From: Aerococcus sp. UBA6277
GTDB lineage: Bacteria > Bacillota > Bacilli > Lactobacillales > Aerococcaceae
Reading direction: 5' to 3'
Assembly: GCF_002440555.1 (NCBI RefSeq)
Contig: NZ_DJUR01000003.1
Coordinates: 1,072-65,071 of the forward strand
Length of the DNA: 64,000 nucleotides
A program made the translations under genes and the position numbers. This document shows, piece by piece, positions 46,511-55,161 of the stretch. The notes under the pieces are model-generated. The model saw only the letters and a program-made list of their open reading frames with translations, was not told the DNA's origin and did no database searches. How positions within the stretch are numbered: the stretch's first letter is position 1; every line of letters begins with the position of its first letter.

Positions 46511-48142
46511 TTATTCAGCGTATAATTTTTGGATGCGGTCTTGCACATCTTTATTGTCTAAAAATTCTTCGTAAGTAGTATCCATACGGTCAACCACACC
46601 ATTTGGTGTAACATGGATGATACGGTTAGCGATTGTTTGGATAAACTCACGGTCATGAGAAGTAAATAAGACGACTTCCTTAAATTTGATTAAGCCCTCA
46701 TTCAGACTAGAAATAGATTCCAAGTCCAAGTGATTTGTTGGGTCATCCATCACCAATACATTGGCTTTAGATAACATCATCTTAGATAACATACAACGAA
46801 CACGTTCCCCACCTGACAATACATCTAGGTTTTTATTTACTTCGTCACCAGAGAATAACATACGACCTAAGAATGAACGTAAGAATGTGTTATCTTCTTC
46901 CTCTGGACCATTGGCGAATTGACGTAACCAATCAAGGATACTTTGTTGACTGTTTTCAAATTCATCTGAGTTATCACGTGCCAAGTAAGTTTGACTTGTA
47001 GTGACACCCCATTTGTATGAACCTGAGTCTGGTTCCATATTCCCTGTGATGATTTCCATTAAAGCAGTAGTTGAAATATCGTTACGAGATACAAAAGCGA
47101 CTTTATCTTTTGGACGGATAATGAACGATACATTATCTAACACTTTCACGCCATCAATTGTTTTAGAAAGATTTTCTACAGTTAATACATCATTACCAAT
47201 TTCACGTTCTGGCTCGAAACCAACAAATGGATATTTACGGCTTGAAGGACGGATGTCATCCAATTCGATTTTTTCCAATGTTTTCTTACGAGATGTCGCT
47301 TGTTTTGATTTAGATGCGTTAGCAGAGAAGCGGGCGATAAAGTCTTGTAACTCTTTCACTTTCTCTTCTTTTTTCGCATTTGCATCAGCTTGTAATTTAG
47401 CAGCTAATTCTGAAGATTGCTTCCAGAAGTCGTAGTTACCAACGTAAAGTTGAATTTTACCGTAATCTACGTCACAGATGTGCGTACATACCTTGTTTAA
47501 GAAGTAACGGTCATGGGAAACAACTAATACAGTGTTCGGGAAGTTGATGATGTATTCAGCTAACCATTCGATGGTGTCTGAATCCAAACCGTTTGTCGGC
47601 TCATCTAGTAGTAAGACATCAGGTTCACCGAATAGAGCTTGTGCAAGCAAGACTTTTACTTTTTCTTGCTCAGCTAATTCGCTCATTGTTTGGTAGTGCA
47701 TGTCTTCGCCAATACCTAAACCACGTAATAATTGTGATGCTTCGTTTTCAGCATCCCAACCATTCATTTCAGCGAATTCTGCTTCTAATTCACCAGCGCG
47801 AACACCGTCTTCTTCAGAGAAGTCAGCTTTAGCGTATAGAGCATCTTTTTCCTCACGAACTGTGTAAAGACGTTTGTTACCCATGATAACAGTGTCTAAA
47901 ACTGTGTATTGTTCAAAACCAAAGTGATTTTGGCTTAAAACTGATAGGCGTTCGTCATCACCCATGGATACGTTACCAGTTGTTGGGCTTAATTCGCCAG
48001 ATAATACTTTTAAGAAGGTAGATTTACCCGCTCCATTGGCACCGATAATGCCGTAGCAGTTCTCAGGTGTGAATTTTAAGTTTACTTCATCATACAATTT
48101 ACGACTTGCAAATTGTACACTTACATTATTTACAGTTAACAT
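46511..48142 (-). CDS. ABC-F family ATPase (YkpA/YbiT group)
   Basis: A 543-residue soluble protein with two ABC domains joined by the basic linker FSANASKSKQATSRKK, acting on the ribosome in family members. The first domain has Walker A GANGAGKST and LLLDEPTNGLD but a lost signature (MSELAEQEKVK). The second has a lost Walker A (SRNDISTTA) and Walker B VMDDPTNHLD with Asp for Glu, but a good LSGGERVR. The two good halves can still make one complete site. Such loss is usual in the Firmicute YkpA group. It is more likely a translation factor than a resistance protein. Confidence 0.9.
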   Translation of the reverse strand: MLTVNNVSVQFASRKLYDEVNLKFTPENCYGIIGANGAGKSTFLKVLSGELSPTTGNVSMGDDERLSVLSQNHFGFEQYTVLDTVIMGNKRLYTVREEKDALYAKADFSEEDGVRAGELEAEFAEMNGWDAENEASQLLRGLGIGEDMHYQTMSELAEQEKVKVLLAQALFGEPDVLLLDEPTNGLDSDTIEWLAEYIINFPNTVLVVSHDRYFLNKVCTHICDVDYGKIQLYVGNYDFWKQSSELAAKLQADANAKKEEKVKELQDFIARFSANASKSKQATSRKKTLEKIELDDIRPSSRKYPFVGFEPEREIGNDVLTVENLSKTIDGVKVLDNVSFIIRPKDKVAFVSRNDISTTALMEIITGNMEPDSGSYKWGVTTSQTYLARDNSDEFENSQQSILDWLRQFANGPEEEDNTFLRSFLGRMLFSGDEVNKNLDVLSGGERVRCMLSKMMLSKANVLVMDDPTNHLDLESISSLNEGLIKFKEVVLFTSHDREFIQTIANRIIHVTPNGVVDRMDTTYEEFLDNKDVQDRIQKLYAE

Positions 48143-48207
48143 CTTGATCCTCTTTCTTCCATAAGATTCGTGGCGTAAAACGCCTAACCATACTCATGGT
48201 ACATGAT

Positions 48208-48254
48208 TAGCACCCTTGAATCAAATACATTTAATCCAAAGGTGCTATTTTTAT
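48208..48254 (+). other. Hairpin upstream of the ABC-F gene, T-tract on the plus strand
   Basis: TAGCACC (48208-48214) pairs with GGTGCTA (48241-48247), and TTG/CAA and AT/AT pairings extend it with mismatches. TTTTTATT follows on the plus strand. No plus-strand gene precedes it, so its role as a terminator would concern antisense RNA; on the minus strand it lies between ppk and ABC-F. Confidence 0.5.
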
Positions 48255-48279
48255 TGTGATCGATTATTAATGGCCATCG

Positions 48280-50433
48280 CTATTTTGTATTTAGTCTATT
48301 TTGCAAACGTTCAAACCAAGTCATTTTACTGCGCGGGGCAGATGTTCTGGCTTGTTCGGCTTCGTTTAAAGCCTTTTGCATGAAGATTTGTTGTGAGTCT
48401 ACTGGCGCTAAATCATTTTGTACATATTGGTAGGTACAGTCACGTAATTTATAACGCGCTTTGGTATTATCTTCTAAGTATACTTTCAAGATTTCCATAA
48501 TTTCTTCGTGAATGTGTTCATTTAAAATAGGGAACTCGATTTCTACACGGCCGATCATGTTACGAGTCATCATATCAGCAGATGATAAGAATAGTTTCTC
48601 ATCTCCGTTATTGTTAAACCAGTAGATACGGCTGTGTTCTAAGAAACGACCGACAACTGAGATGACATTGATATTTTCAGATACGCCAGGAATACCTGGT
48701 ACCAGACAGCAAATACCACGGATAATCAGATCTACTTTTACTCCAGCTTGGCTAGCTTCGTATAATTTCTTGATGACATCTTTTGAGGTTAAAGAATTCA
48801 TTTTGGCGATGATATGACCATTACCATTCGCTTTGTGAGCTTGAATTTCATCCTCTATATCTTCAATGTAGTTATCACGAATCGCAAAAGGTGATACATG
48901 TAGGTAGTGGTAGTCTGGTTGGTTAGAGTAGCCACTTAGGTAGTTGAAGAAATCTGTTGCATCTTCTGCAATCCCTTCGTTAGTTGTGATGATCCCCATA
49001 TCAGTGTAGAAACGGGCAGTCTTATCATTGTAGTTACCAGTTCCAAGATGGACGTAACGGTGAACGCGACCATTCTTTTGTTTCACAACCATGGCAATTT
49101 TAGAGTGCGTTTTAAGATGGGTTTTACCATAGATTACATGGCAACCAGCTTCTTCTAATATTTTTGCCCATTGGACATTATTTTCTTCATCGAAACGTGC
49201 TTTCAATTCCACTAAAACTGTTACTTGTTTACCACGTTCAGCAGCTGTTTTTAAGGCTGAAATGATTGGTGAATTCGCCGATACTCGGTATAAAGTTTGC
49301 TTGATCGCAAGCGTATGTGGGTCATTGGCTGCATCTTGGATAAATTCGACCACTGGTTTGAACGAATCATAAGGGTGGTGTAGAAAGATATCACGTTTTT
49401 CAGCTAATTTGAATAAATTAGTGGTTTGTAATTCGCTAGGGTAAACCGGTTTAAATGGTTCATAGCGCAAGTTAGGAAAGTAATTTTCCAAGACATCGAT
49501 GGCATCCCCAAGTCCAGTTAAGTCTAGTGGACCGTTGACGAAGTAGAGGTCACGTTCTAATAGACCCAATTCTTCTAGCAAATATTCAAGGTCTGCATGG
49601 ATATATTCTTGATCATAATTTTCTTCTTGTTGAATTTCGATACGAACGGCCATACCGTTACGTCGTTGTACTAAGTAGTCTTCAATGACTGTTAATAAAT
49701 CTTCCGCGCCATCTTCTTGAATATCTAGATCGGCATTTCGGGTCACACGGAACAAGAAGCTAGATTCGATAGTATAGCCAGTAAATAAGGTTTCAAGAAA
49801 GTTTGTCACAATATCTTCTAGATTAATGAAGTAATAGTGAGCATTTTCTTCGTAATGGAAGTAACGGTTAACCAATTGTGGAATTGGGACAATAGCTACC
49901 TGCTGTTCGCCTTCACGACTTAAGTTCACAAAAATATGAATTAATTTGTTGTTTAAACTTGGAAAAGGACGATAAGCATCAATACCAAGTGGTGTAAGCG
50001 TTGGGTAAATTTCATTAAAGAAGAATGTTTTTATTTTCTCTTGGCGACGCGTAGGCGCTTCGTTGAAACGGATAAAGTGGATATTGTGTTTTGCCACTTC
50101 TTTCTTCAATTCTTGGTATAGAGCATATTGATATTCGTTGTTTTCATGGTTTTTATCTGCAATGGCGATGAGTTGCTGTTCAGCAGTCCATTGTTTCTTA
50201 GAATCTAATTCATTGACATTTAGATGGTATTGATCTTGTAGGCCAGCTACACGAACCATCATAAATTCATCTAAATTTGACGTCCCAATACTTAGAAAGT
50301 TTAATCGCTCTAATAAAGGGTTTCTGTCATCGGCAGCTTCTTGTAATACACGGTAGTTAAAATTTAACCAAGAGACTTCTCGGTTTTCATAGTAATCAGG
50401 ATTATCAAGGTCGTATTTGATTTGTTCAGTCAT
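48280..50433 (-). CDS. ppk: Polyphosphate kinase 1
   Basis: A 717-residue enzyme that builds inorganic polyphosphate from ATP. The four-domain length is normal. DNPDYYENREVSWLNFNYRVL is the N-terminal signature region (start only quoted in part elsewhere), LVELKARFDEENN and KTHSKIAMV carry the catalytic Arg and phospho-His, and LGTGNYNDKTA follows. The ppx gene is 45 bases upstream on the same strand, giving polyphosphate synthesis and degradation in one operon. Confidence 0.95.
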   Translation of the reverse strand: MTEQIKYDLDNPDYYENREVSWLNFNYRVLQEAADDRNPLLERLNFLSIGTSNLDEFMMVRVAGLQDQYHLNVNELDSKKQWTAEQQLIAIADKNHENNEYQYALYQELKKEVAKHNIHFIRFNEAPTRRQEKIKTFFFNEIYPTLTPLGIDAYRPFPSLNNKLIHIFVNLSREGEQQVAIVPIPQLVNRYFHYEENAHYYFINLEDIVTNFLETLFTGYTIESSFLFRVTRNADLDIQEDGAEDLLTVIEDYLVQRRNGMAVRIEIQQEENYDQEYIHADLEYLLEELGLLERDLYFVNGPLDLTGLGDAIDVLENYFPNLRYEPFKPVYPSELQTTNLFKLAEKRDIFLHHPYDSFKPVVEFIQDAANDPHTLAIKQTLYRVSANSPIISALKTAAERGKQVTVLVELKARFDEENNVQWAKILEEAGCHVIYGKTHLKTHSKIAMVVKQKNGRVHRYVHLGTGNYNDKTARFYTDMGIITTNEGIAEDATDFFNYLSGYSNQPDYHYLHVSPFAIRDNYIEDIEDEIQAHKANGNGHIIAKMNSLTSKDVIKKLYEASQAGVKVDLIIRGICCLVPGIPGVSENINVISVVGRFLEHSRIYWFNNNGDEKLFLSSADMMTRNMIGRVEIEFPILNEHIHEEIMEILKVYLEDNTKARYKLRDCTYQYVQNDLAPVDSQQIFMQKALNEAEQARTSAPRSKMTWFERLQNRLNTK

Positions 50434-50478
50434 TTTTGTATTCTCCTTTTCATTAAGCTACGGAGAGACTAGTAACTG

Positions 50479-52032
50479 TTATAAAATGGCCCGATATGAA
50501 TTTGCATGTATAAACTCTAGGGTAATGTCTTTGCCGATTGCACGTTCTACATGTTTCTTTTGGTCCTCAGAACGGTAGACTTCGGATAATAATTCTCCTT
50601 GGTAGAAGATACGTAGAATCAGGCTATTACCTTTCATCACAGTATCCATACTTTTCACAATATTGTTATGAGAATCATTTAGACATTCAGCAAACTTGAT
50701 CAGTCCTCCAATGTGTTGAAGGTTTTCCACTTGTTTATCGTCTAGCATTTCTCCATAGGTTGTTAAATATTGGTCAAATAAAGTTTTATTTTTATATGAA
50801 GCTAAAATAGAAAGGGCTAATCTTTCAGGGTGCGAGAATCCATTTAAATTAGAGTTAGAAAGTAAATAGAAGGTATGTTGCGATGCATTTCCTGGTTCAA
50901 TCATTTCCCCAAGATTGTACAAATATGTCCCATAATTCAATAACTCTAATTCATGGTCATTCAATTTCAAATAGCCATCTTCACTTAAGGCCGTGTATAA
51001 CTGGCGAGCAATCACCATTCGTTGCGCTGAATCAGGCATTGAAAATTGGTAAATACTAGATAATCGTTCAACTGTTTGTTGGGCCACTCGATGGATGTCG
51101 AAGGCAGATCGGTATTTTTCCTCTAAATATTCATACACAATACCCTCACGCAATCCTTCTTGTGAGAACTTAAATACTGGTGAATCAACAGTTTGAATGA
51201 GTTCTTGGAAAACAATTGTCGCTGGTACGATAATATCTGCTCGGTTAGATGACAGACCTTCTAGCTTGAGCATCTCTTTCATTGACAAGTCGACAAAAGT
51301 ATCGAAGACTTGGTCAATTTGCTTAGGTTTCATTGTATATTCGTGTAAACCTGCCATACCGTAATTTGACTGCATTTGGTGGACACGGGCAACGTTACGC
51401 GCAGAACCACCAATCGCAAAAATCGGTAAGTTTAAGTTTTCAAAGAAGGGTTGTTCAGAAAAGGCTTGGCGGACAAATTTACGTGTTTCCTTGATGCTTT
51501 TAGCATCATTGAAGTCTTTCCCGTTAAAGAATTTCTCTTGTAATGATACGGCCCCAAATGGGAAAGAGAAGGCTTCAACCAATTCTTTGTCCTTAAAGAC
51601 TGTGATTTCTGTTGAGCCACCACCGATATCAATGGATACACCGTCAGAATCACTCATAGAGTGAATGACTGCAGAGAATCCGTAGTAAGCTTCCATTTCC
51701 TCTGGCACTAATTCAATGGTGACACCAGTTTTTTTCTTCACTTGATTGACGATGTCATCTTTGTTTTTTGATTGTCGGATGGCTGCAGTTGCTTTTGGCA
51801 ATATGCGGTCAGCTTTTAAAATAGCCGCTTCTTTGGCAAAGGCGCCAATAATTCGGGCTAGGGTATCAATACCATCCTGTGACATTTCGTGATTTTCATT
51901 TATATATTGAAAAATCCGTGCGGGAATTTTAATGTTTTGAATTTCTCGCATGGCTAAATTATCTTCGACTTGAAAGACAACAAGGCGAATAGAGTTTGAA
52001 CCTATATCAATCAAACCAATTCGTTCTTTCAT
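50479..52032 (-). CDS. ppx: Exopolyphosphatase / GppA family phosphatase
   Basis: A 517-residue ASKHA-fold enzyme that removes phosphate from polyphosphate chains or converts pppGpp. IGLIDIGSNSIRLVVF and SIDIGGGSTEI are the two phosphate-binding loops. The C-terminal half is an HD-like helical domain. The frame is open 61 codons upstream of ATG 52032, but that stretch is A/T-rich intergenic sequence; AAAGGA lies before 52032. A TATACT -10 candidate is near 52098 on the minus strand. Confidence 0.92.
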   Translation of the reverse strand: MKERIGLIDIGSNSIRLVVFQVEDNLAMREIQNIKIPARIFQYINENHEMSQDGIDTLARIIGAFAKEAAILKADRILPKATAAIRQSKNKDDIVNQVKKKTGVTIELVPEEMEAYYGFSAVIHSMSDSDGVSIDIGGGSTEITVFKDKELVEAFSFPFGAVSLQEKFFNGKDFNDAKSIKETRKFVRQAFSEQPFFENLNLPIFAIGGSARNVARVHQMQSNYGMAGLHEYTMKPKQIDQVFDTFVDLSMKEMLKLEGLSSNRADIIVPATIVFQELIQTVDSPVFKFSQEGLREGIVYEYLEEKYRSAFDIHRVAQQTVERLSSIYQFSMPDSAQRMVIARQLYTALSEDGYLKLNDHELELLNYGTYLYNLGEMIEPGNASQHTFYLLSNSNLNGFSHPERLALSILASYKNKTLFDQYLTTYGEMLDDKQVENLQHIGGLIKFAECLNDSHNNIVKSMDTVMKGNSLILRIFYQGELLSEVYRSEDQKKHVERAIGKDITLEFIHANSYRAIL

Positions 52033-52170
52033 AACTATTGTGTCCTTTCGTTTCTTATGTGCTTCAGTAACAACTAAAATGAAATTTATCTTAAGCTTAG
52101 TATAACGTAATTTAGGTAAATTCGAAATATTATTTCCCGATAAGTAAAAGACTATTTTTGCGTGAAAATT

Positions 52171-52455
52171 TATGGGGCTTTCTAGAAAAAGAGGCCCGTG
52201 ACCCAAAAGCCACAAGCCCCATACTTGCTATTTAACGATAGCCGTAATATCTATCGGGCTACGAAAGTCAAACTCTTATGATATTTGTTAAAATAATCCA
52301 ATTCCCTGACAGTATTGGTCGGTTTTTAGTCTATTGCGTTGAGTATAAGCGACTGTCGTAGCACCTCTTTTGAACTATAAATGAACTGGTTTACCACCGG
52401 TTGCGCCATATACTTGTGAGGTTACTTAGTAAGTGGCATCTGATGCCACTTACTA
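52171..52455. ncRNA. Candidate structured non-coding RNA in the ppx-Cof gap
   Basis: The gap 52033-52512 has no credible gene but dense pairing. H1: TATGGGGCTT (52171-52180) with AAGCCCCATA (52214-52223). H2: CGATAG (52236-52241) with CTATCG (52251-52256). H3, long range: GCTACGA (52258-52264), AGTC (52266-52269) and CTTAT (52275-52279) pair in register with TCGTAGC (52356-52362), GACT (52351-52354) and ATAAG (52345-52349); CTGAC/GTCGG (52306-52310/52318-52322) sits inside. H4: AACTGGT (52384-52390) with ACCGGTT (52396-52402). H5: an 11-12 bp hairpin at 52428-52454. I recognise no known RNA family. The strand is unresolved; in the minus direction H1 is followed by AATTTT. Confidence 0.5.
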
Positions 52456-52512
52456 TAAAGTCTAGTGGTTGGGTGAATAGTGACTATGTATTGATTTTTT
52501 AGCCGCTATATT

Positions 52513-53391
52513 TTAGTTGTTCTCAGCCATTTTCAGTGACTGGTAAATGGCATTCGCCACACCACCGTCATAATTGCTAGTTGTTTCATATTTAGCGTAT
52601 GTTTTTACTTCCGGTTCCGCATTGGCCATTGCGAACGAATAGCCAGCAACTTTTAACATAGATACGTCATTGAAATTATCCCCAACTGTCACGACATTAT
52701 CAATGTTGTAACCATGGTCTTGACAGTATTTTTCAACAGCCTTACCCTTAGTCCCATCAGCATGGTTGATCTCAATATTGTACTTAAACGATGAGGTGAT
52801 ATGGGTATCAGGGTATTGTTCTCCGATTTCTGCAGCCATTGGTTTAATGGTATTTTCTGGATCAGCATCCACGAAAGTAATCTTTATAATGGCTTGACCT
52901 TCTTCAGTGATCAAAGTTCTTAAATCATCACGATAATCGATAGTTGTTACCTCATTCGATTGGGTTGCACGCGTCCTCGCTTCTTCTAATGACATTTCCG
53001 GATTCATCTCGTGAATCAGTTCAGTAATGGCAAGAATACGTTGCTCTAATGAAGATGAGTAGACATTTTTACTGGTCATGGCCTCCATATAAAAGCCTGC
53101 CTCATACCCTTTATTCAGGATATCAAGGGCTGTTTGGTCTTCGATATCTACTTCGTATTCTACATTTCCATTTCTGTCAAAAAGGATTGAGCCGTTTAAG
53201 CCGATAATCGGACAACGGATACCCGCTTCATCCAATTTAACTTTAGCTTCGGTAAAATTACGGCCAGTACATACAACAAATGGAATCCCTTTATTATACG
53301 TATGCATAATCGCGTCAATATTTGCTTGTGGAATATCCATATGCTCGTCCAATAAGGTGCCATCCATATCTGAAACAATTAATTCAATCAT
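52513..53391 (-). CDS. Cof-type HAD-IIB family phosphatase
   Basis: A 292-residue sugar-phosphate or flavin/pyridoxal-phosphate phosphatase of the Cof/YidA group. Catalytic motif 1 is SDMDGTLLD at about 6-14, motif 2 is VCTGRNF, and motif 4 is TVGDNFNDVSML. A type IIB cap lies in the middle. The family is broad, so the substrate is unknown. The ATG at 53391 has AGGAG upstream. Confidence 0.9.
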   Translation of the reverse strand: MIELIVSDMDGTLLDEHMDIPQANIDAIMHTYNKGIPFVVCTGRNFTEAKVKLDEAGIRCPIIGLNGSILFDRNGNVEYEVDIEDQTALDILNKGYEAGFYMEAMTSKNVYSSSLEQRILAITELIHEMNPEMSLEEARTRATQSNEVTTIDYRDDLRTLITEEGQAIIKITFVDADPENTIKPMAAEIGEQYPDTHITSSFKYNIEINHADGTKGKAVEKYCQDHGYNIDNVVTVGDNFNDVSMLKVAGYSFAMANAEPEVKTYAKYETTSNYDGGVANAIYQSLKMAENN

Positions 53392-53536
53392 TTGTAAGCT
53401 CCTATCTCAATTAAGTTAATTTCAGTTTACCACGGGCAATTTAAATTCACTAGTCAAACGGTGCATGGAAGAACAGATACCAACCCAATCTAACTAGGGG
53501 TTTGACTAGGCAGTGAATTACAAAAGACCTCATCCA

Positions 53537-53545
53537 TGTTATAAT
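53537..53545 (+). promoter_or_regulatory. Extended -10 promoter before ung
   Basis: TGT followed by TATAAT at 53540-53545, with no clear -35. It lies 37 bases before the ung start. Confidence 0.5.
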
Positions 53546-53581
53546 GAAAGATGGACTATAAAGAAGAGGGGAGCGAAAAGC

Positions 53582-54262
53582 ATGACACGATTAGGGAAGA
53601 TGCCAAGTGACTGGGCCAAAGAATTGGCGCCAGTATTAGGGTCTGAGAATTTTAAACGACTAGAAGATTTTATCATACAAGCATATGAAAAAGGCCCGGT
53701 TTACCCAGACCAAAATCATATCTATGCAGCTTTTGAGCATACACCATTTGACCAAGTGAAAGTAGTCATCTTAGGACAAGATCCCTACCATCAACCAGGT
53801 CAAGCACAAGGATTGAGTTTTTCAGTTAACAAAGGTGTGAAAATTCCACCTTCTTTACGAAACATTTATAAAGAACTGCAGTCAGATCTAAATATCCAGC
53901 CTGCTAATCATGGTGATTTAAGACAGTGGGCAGATCAAGGTGTCCTATTATTGAACGCGGTCTTAACAGTGCCAGATTCAAACGCCAATGCCCATAAAGG
54001 TAAAGGCTGGGAAGTTTTAACCGATGCGGCTATCAGTGCCTTAAATCAAGCGACTGAACCCATTGTCTTTATTTTATGGGGTAATTCTGCAAAGGCCAAA
54101 GCTACTTTAATTGATGAAAATAAACATTACATTCTAAGTTCAGTGCACCCGAGTCCCTTATCCGCCTCACGTGGCTTTTTCGGGAGTAAGCCATTTTCCA
54201 AGGCAAATGAATTGCTGGAAAAATCAGGGCGGACACCAATTGATTGGCAAGTGTCAGAATAG
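53582..54262 (+). CDS. ung: Uracil-DNA glycosylase
   Basis: A 226-residue family 1 UDG that removes uracil from DNA. The water-activating loop is GQDPYHQPGQAQGL and the DNA-intercalation loop is HPSPLSASRGF; ILWGNSAKAK is also typical. ATG at 53582 with GAGGGGAG is the start; the frame is open 23 codons upstream, over the promoter. It converges on copY with four bases between the stop codons and no terminator. Confidence 0.96.
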   Translation: MTRLGKMPSDWAKELAPVLGSENFKRLEDFIIQAYEKGPVYPDQNHIYAAFEHTPFDQVKVVILGQDPYHQPGQAQGLSFSVNKGVKIPPSLRNIYKELQSDLNIQPANHGDLRQWADQGVLLLNAVLTVPDSNANAHKGKGWEVLTDAAISALNQATEPIVFILWGNSAKAKATLIDENKHYILSSVHPSPLSASRGFFGSKPFSKANELLEKSGRTPIDWQVSE

Positions 54263-54266
54263 ATGG

Positions 54267-54728
54267 TTAATGGGTTTCTGGATGGTGGATACATTGACCG
54301 GGCGCACAATTACAAGTAACATGGTCAACGTAAGTGGCTCTGTCTAGGGCATTGAGGATATTATCCTTCATCTTATCGTCTAATACAGAGGCTTGAATAA
54401 GTGCAGAAATCACCTTGTCAGCATCGGTATTACACCAACCATTTAAGAGAGTATGTGCTTGGTTTTCTAAGGCAGTGTCTTCATCGATTGCCGGACGGTA
54501 AATAAAGGATTTACCATTTTTAGTCGTTTCTAGCCATTTTTTTTTAGTTAGGCGGCCAATTAAGGTCTTAATCGTTGCGGCTTTCCAATCTTTTTTGTCC
54601 TCTAATGAGGCGATAATAGTGCGGGAATTCGTTTCTTTTTGTGCCCATACGACCCGCATGACTTCCCACTCAGCAGCGGAAATATCTTGGAAATCTTGTT
54701 TTTTTTCTTGGATAATATTGCTTGTCAT
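54267..54728 (-). CDS. copY: CopY/TcrY-type copper-responsive repressor
   Basis: A 153-residue BlaI/MecI-type winged-helix protein (ISAAEWEVMRVVWAQ start) with the C-terminal metal hook TCNCAPGQCIHH. The usual CopY hook is CxCx4CxC; here C139, C141 and C146 are kept and the fourth ligand is His148. CopY leaves DNA when Cu(I) replaces its zinc. A cop box overlaps its own -10. No copper ATPase or chaperone gene is nearby, so it must act at a distant locus as well as on itself. Confidence 0.9.
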   Translation of the reverse strand: MTSNIIQEKKQDFQDISAAEWEVMRVVWAQKETNSRTIIASLEDKKDWKAATIKTLIGRLTKKKWLETTKNGKSFIYRPAIDEDTALENQAHTLLNGWCNTDADKVISALIQASVLDDKMKDNILNALDRATYVDHVTCNCAPGQCIHHPETH

Positions 54729-54774
54729 CGCTGACTCCTTTCAGTAGTAGATACCAGATGATTGAATCAATTTT

Positions 54775-54803
54775 AGTTTACATTTGTAGATGGTTAAAAG
54801 CAA
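54775..54803 (-). promoter_or_regulatory. copY promoter with cop box
   Basis: On the minus strand TTGCTT (complement of 54798-54803), 17 bases, then TAAACT (complement of 54775-54780). The CopY operator TACANNTGTA occurs as TACATTTGTA at 54779-54788, overlapping the -10, which fits autorepression. Confidence 0.75.
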
Positions 54804-55067
54804 GCCAAATGGATTTTATGTAGTTAATTTGTAATAATAGATTTGCATAAAATAGACTTAAAACATTTTTTGTATAAATCATCTCATAATTTAAAATAAA
54901 ATTTTCAAGCAAAAGATTTATTTGTGGGCAAAAAAGGCCCGAAAAATTATTTAAGCTTCAGATGAATTGCCTTAATTGTTGGCTTAGACTAATGATTGTA
55001 TTTTATAATAACCTCTGGCTATCTGGATTTGTTTATTTTTTCCTGAAACAATACCGGTCTTAAATAG

Positions 55068-55096
55068 TTGAAATTACAGAATGAACAATATATAGT
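55068..55096 (+). promoter_or_regulatory. Promoter of nrdIEF
   Basis: TTGAAA at 55068-55073, a 17-base spacer and TATAGT at 55091-55096. Transcription should begin near 55103. Confidence 0.75.
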
Positions 55097-55098
55097 TA
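55083..55098 (+). promoter_or_regulatory. NrdR-box-like operator
   Basis: The core CAATATATAG (55086-55095) fits the NrdR-box core CwATATATwG and overlaps the -10 of the nrd promoter. Only one box is seen, although NrdR usually binds a pair; flanking bases fit the outer consensus poorly. Confidence 0.5.
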
Positions 55099-55112
55099 TA
55101 CGTAACATAAAT

Positions 55113-55142
55113 ACACCACTACATGTAGTGGTGTCGTTTTTT
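55113..55142 (+). terminator. Palindromic hairpin with T-run in the nrdI leader
   Basis: ACACCACTACA (55113-55123) is followed directly by its exact complement (55124-55134), then CG and eight T. It looks like an intrinsic terminator placed between the nrd promoter and the nrdI ribosome site, so it could attenuate nrd transcription or end upstream transcripts. Confidence 0.6.
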
Positions 55143-55161
55143 TGAATAGGAGGAATGTGAT

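Noticed and set aside
52033..52215. 61-codon N-terminal extension of ppx
   Set aside because: It is not like the Ppx family, and it covers a promoter and hairpin H1; ATG 52032 begins the conserved domain.
53513..53581. 23-codon extension of ung
   Set aside because: It overlaps the extended -10 promoter; the ribosome site fits ATG 53582.
55044..55060. Possible second NrdR box upstream of the nrd promoter (GAAACAATACCGG)
   Set aside because: It only matches one half-site and has the wrong spacing to the first box.
55113..55134. Palindrome before nrdI read as a second cop box (TACATGTA core)
   Set aside because: The core lacks the two-base spacer of TACANNTGTA and is better explained as a hairpin with a T tail.
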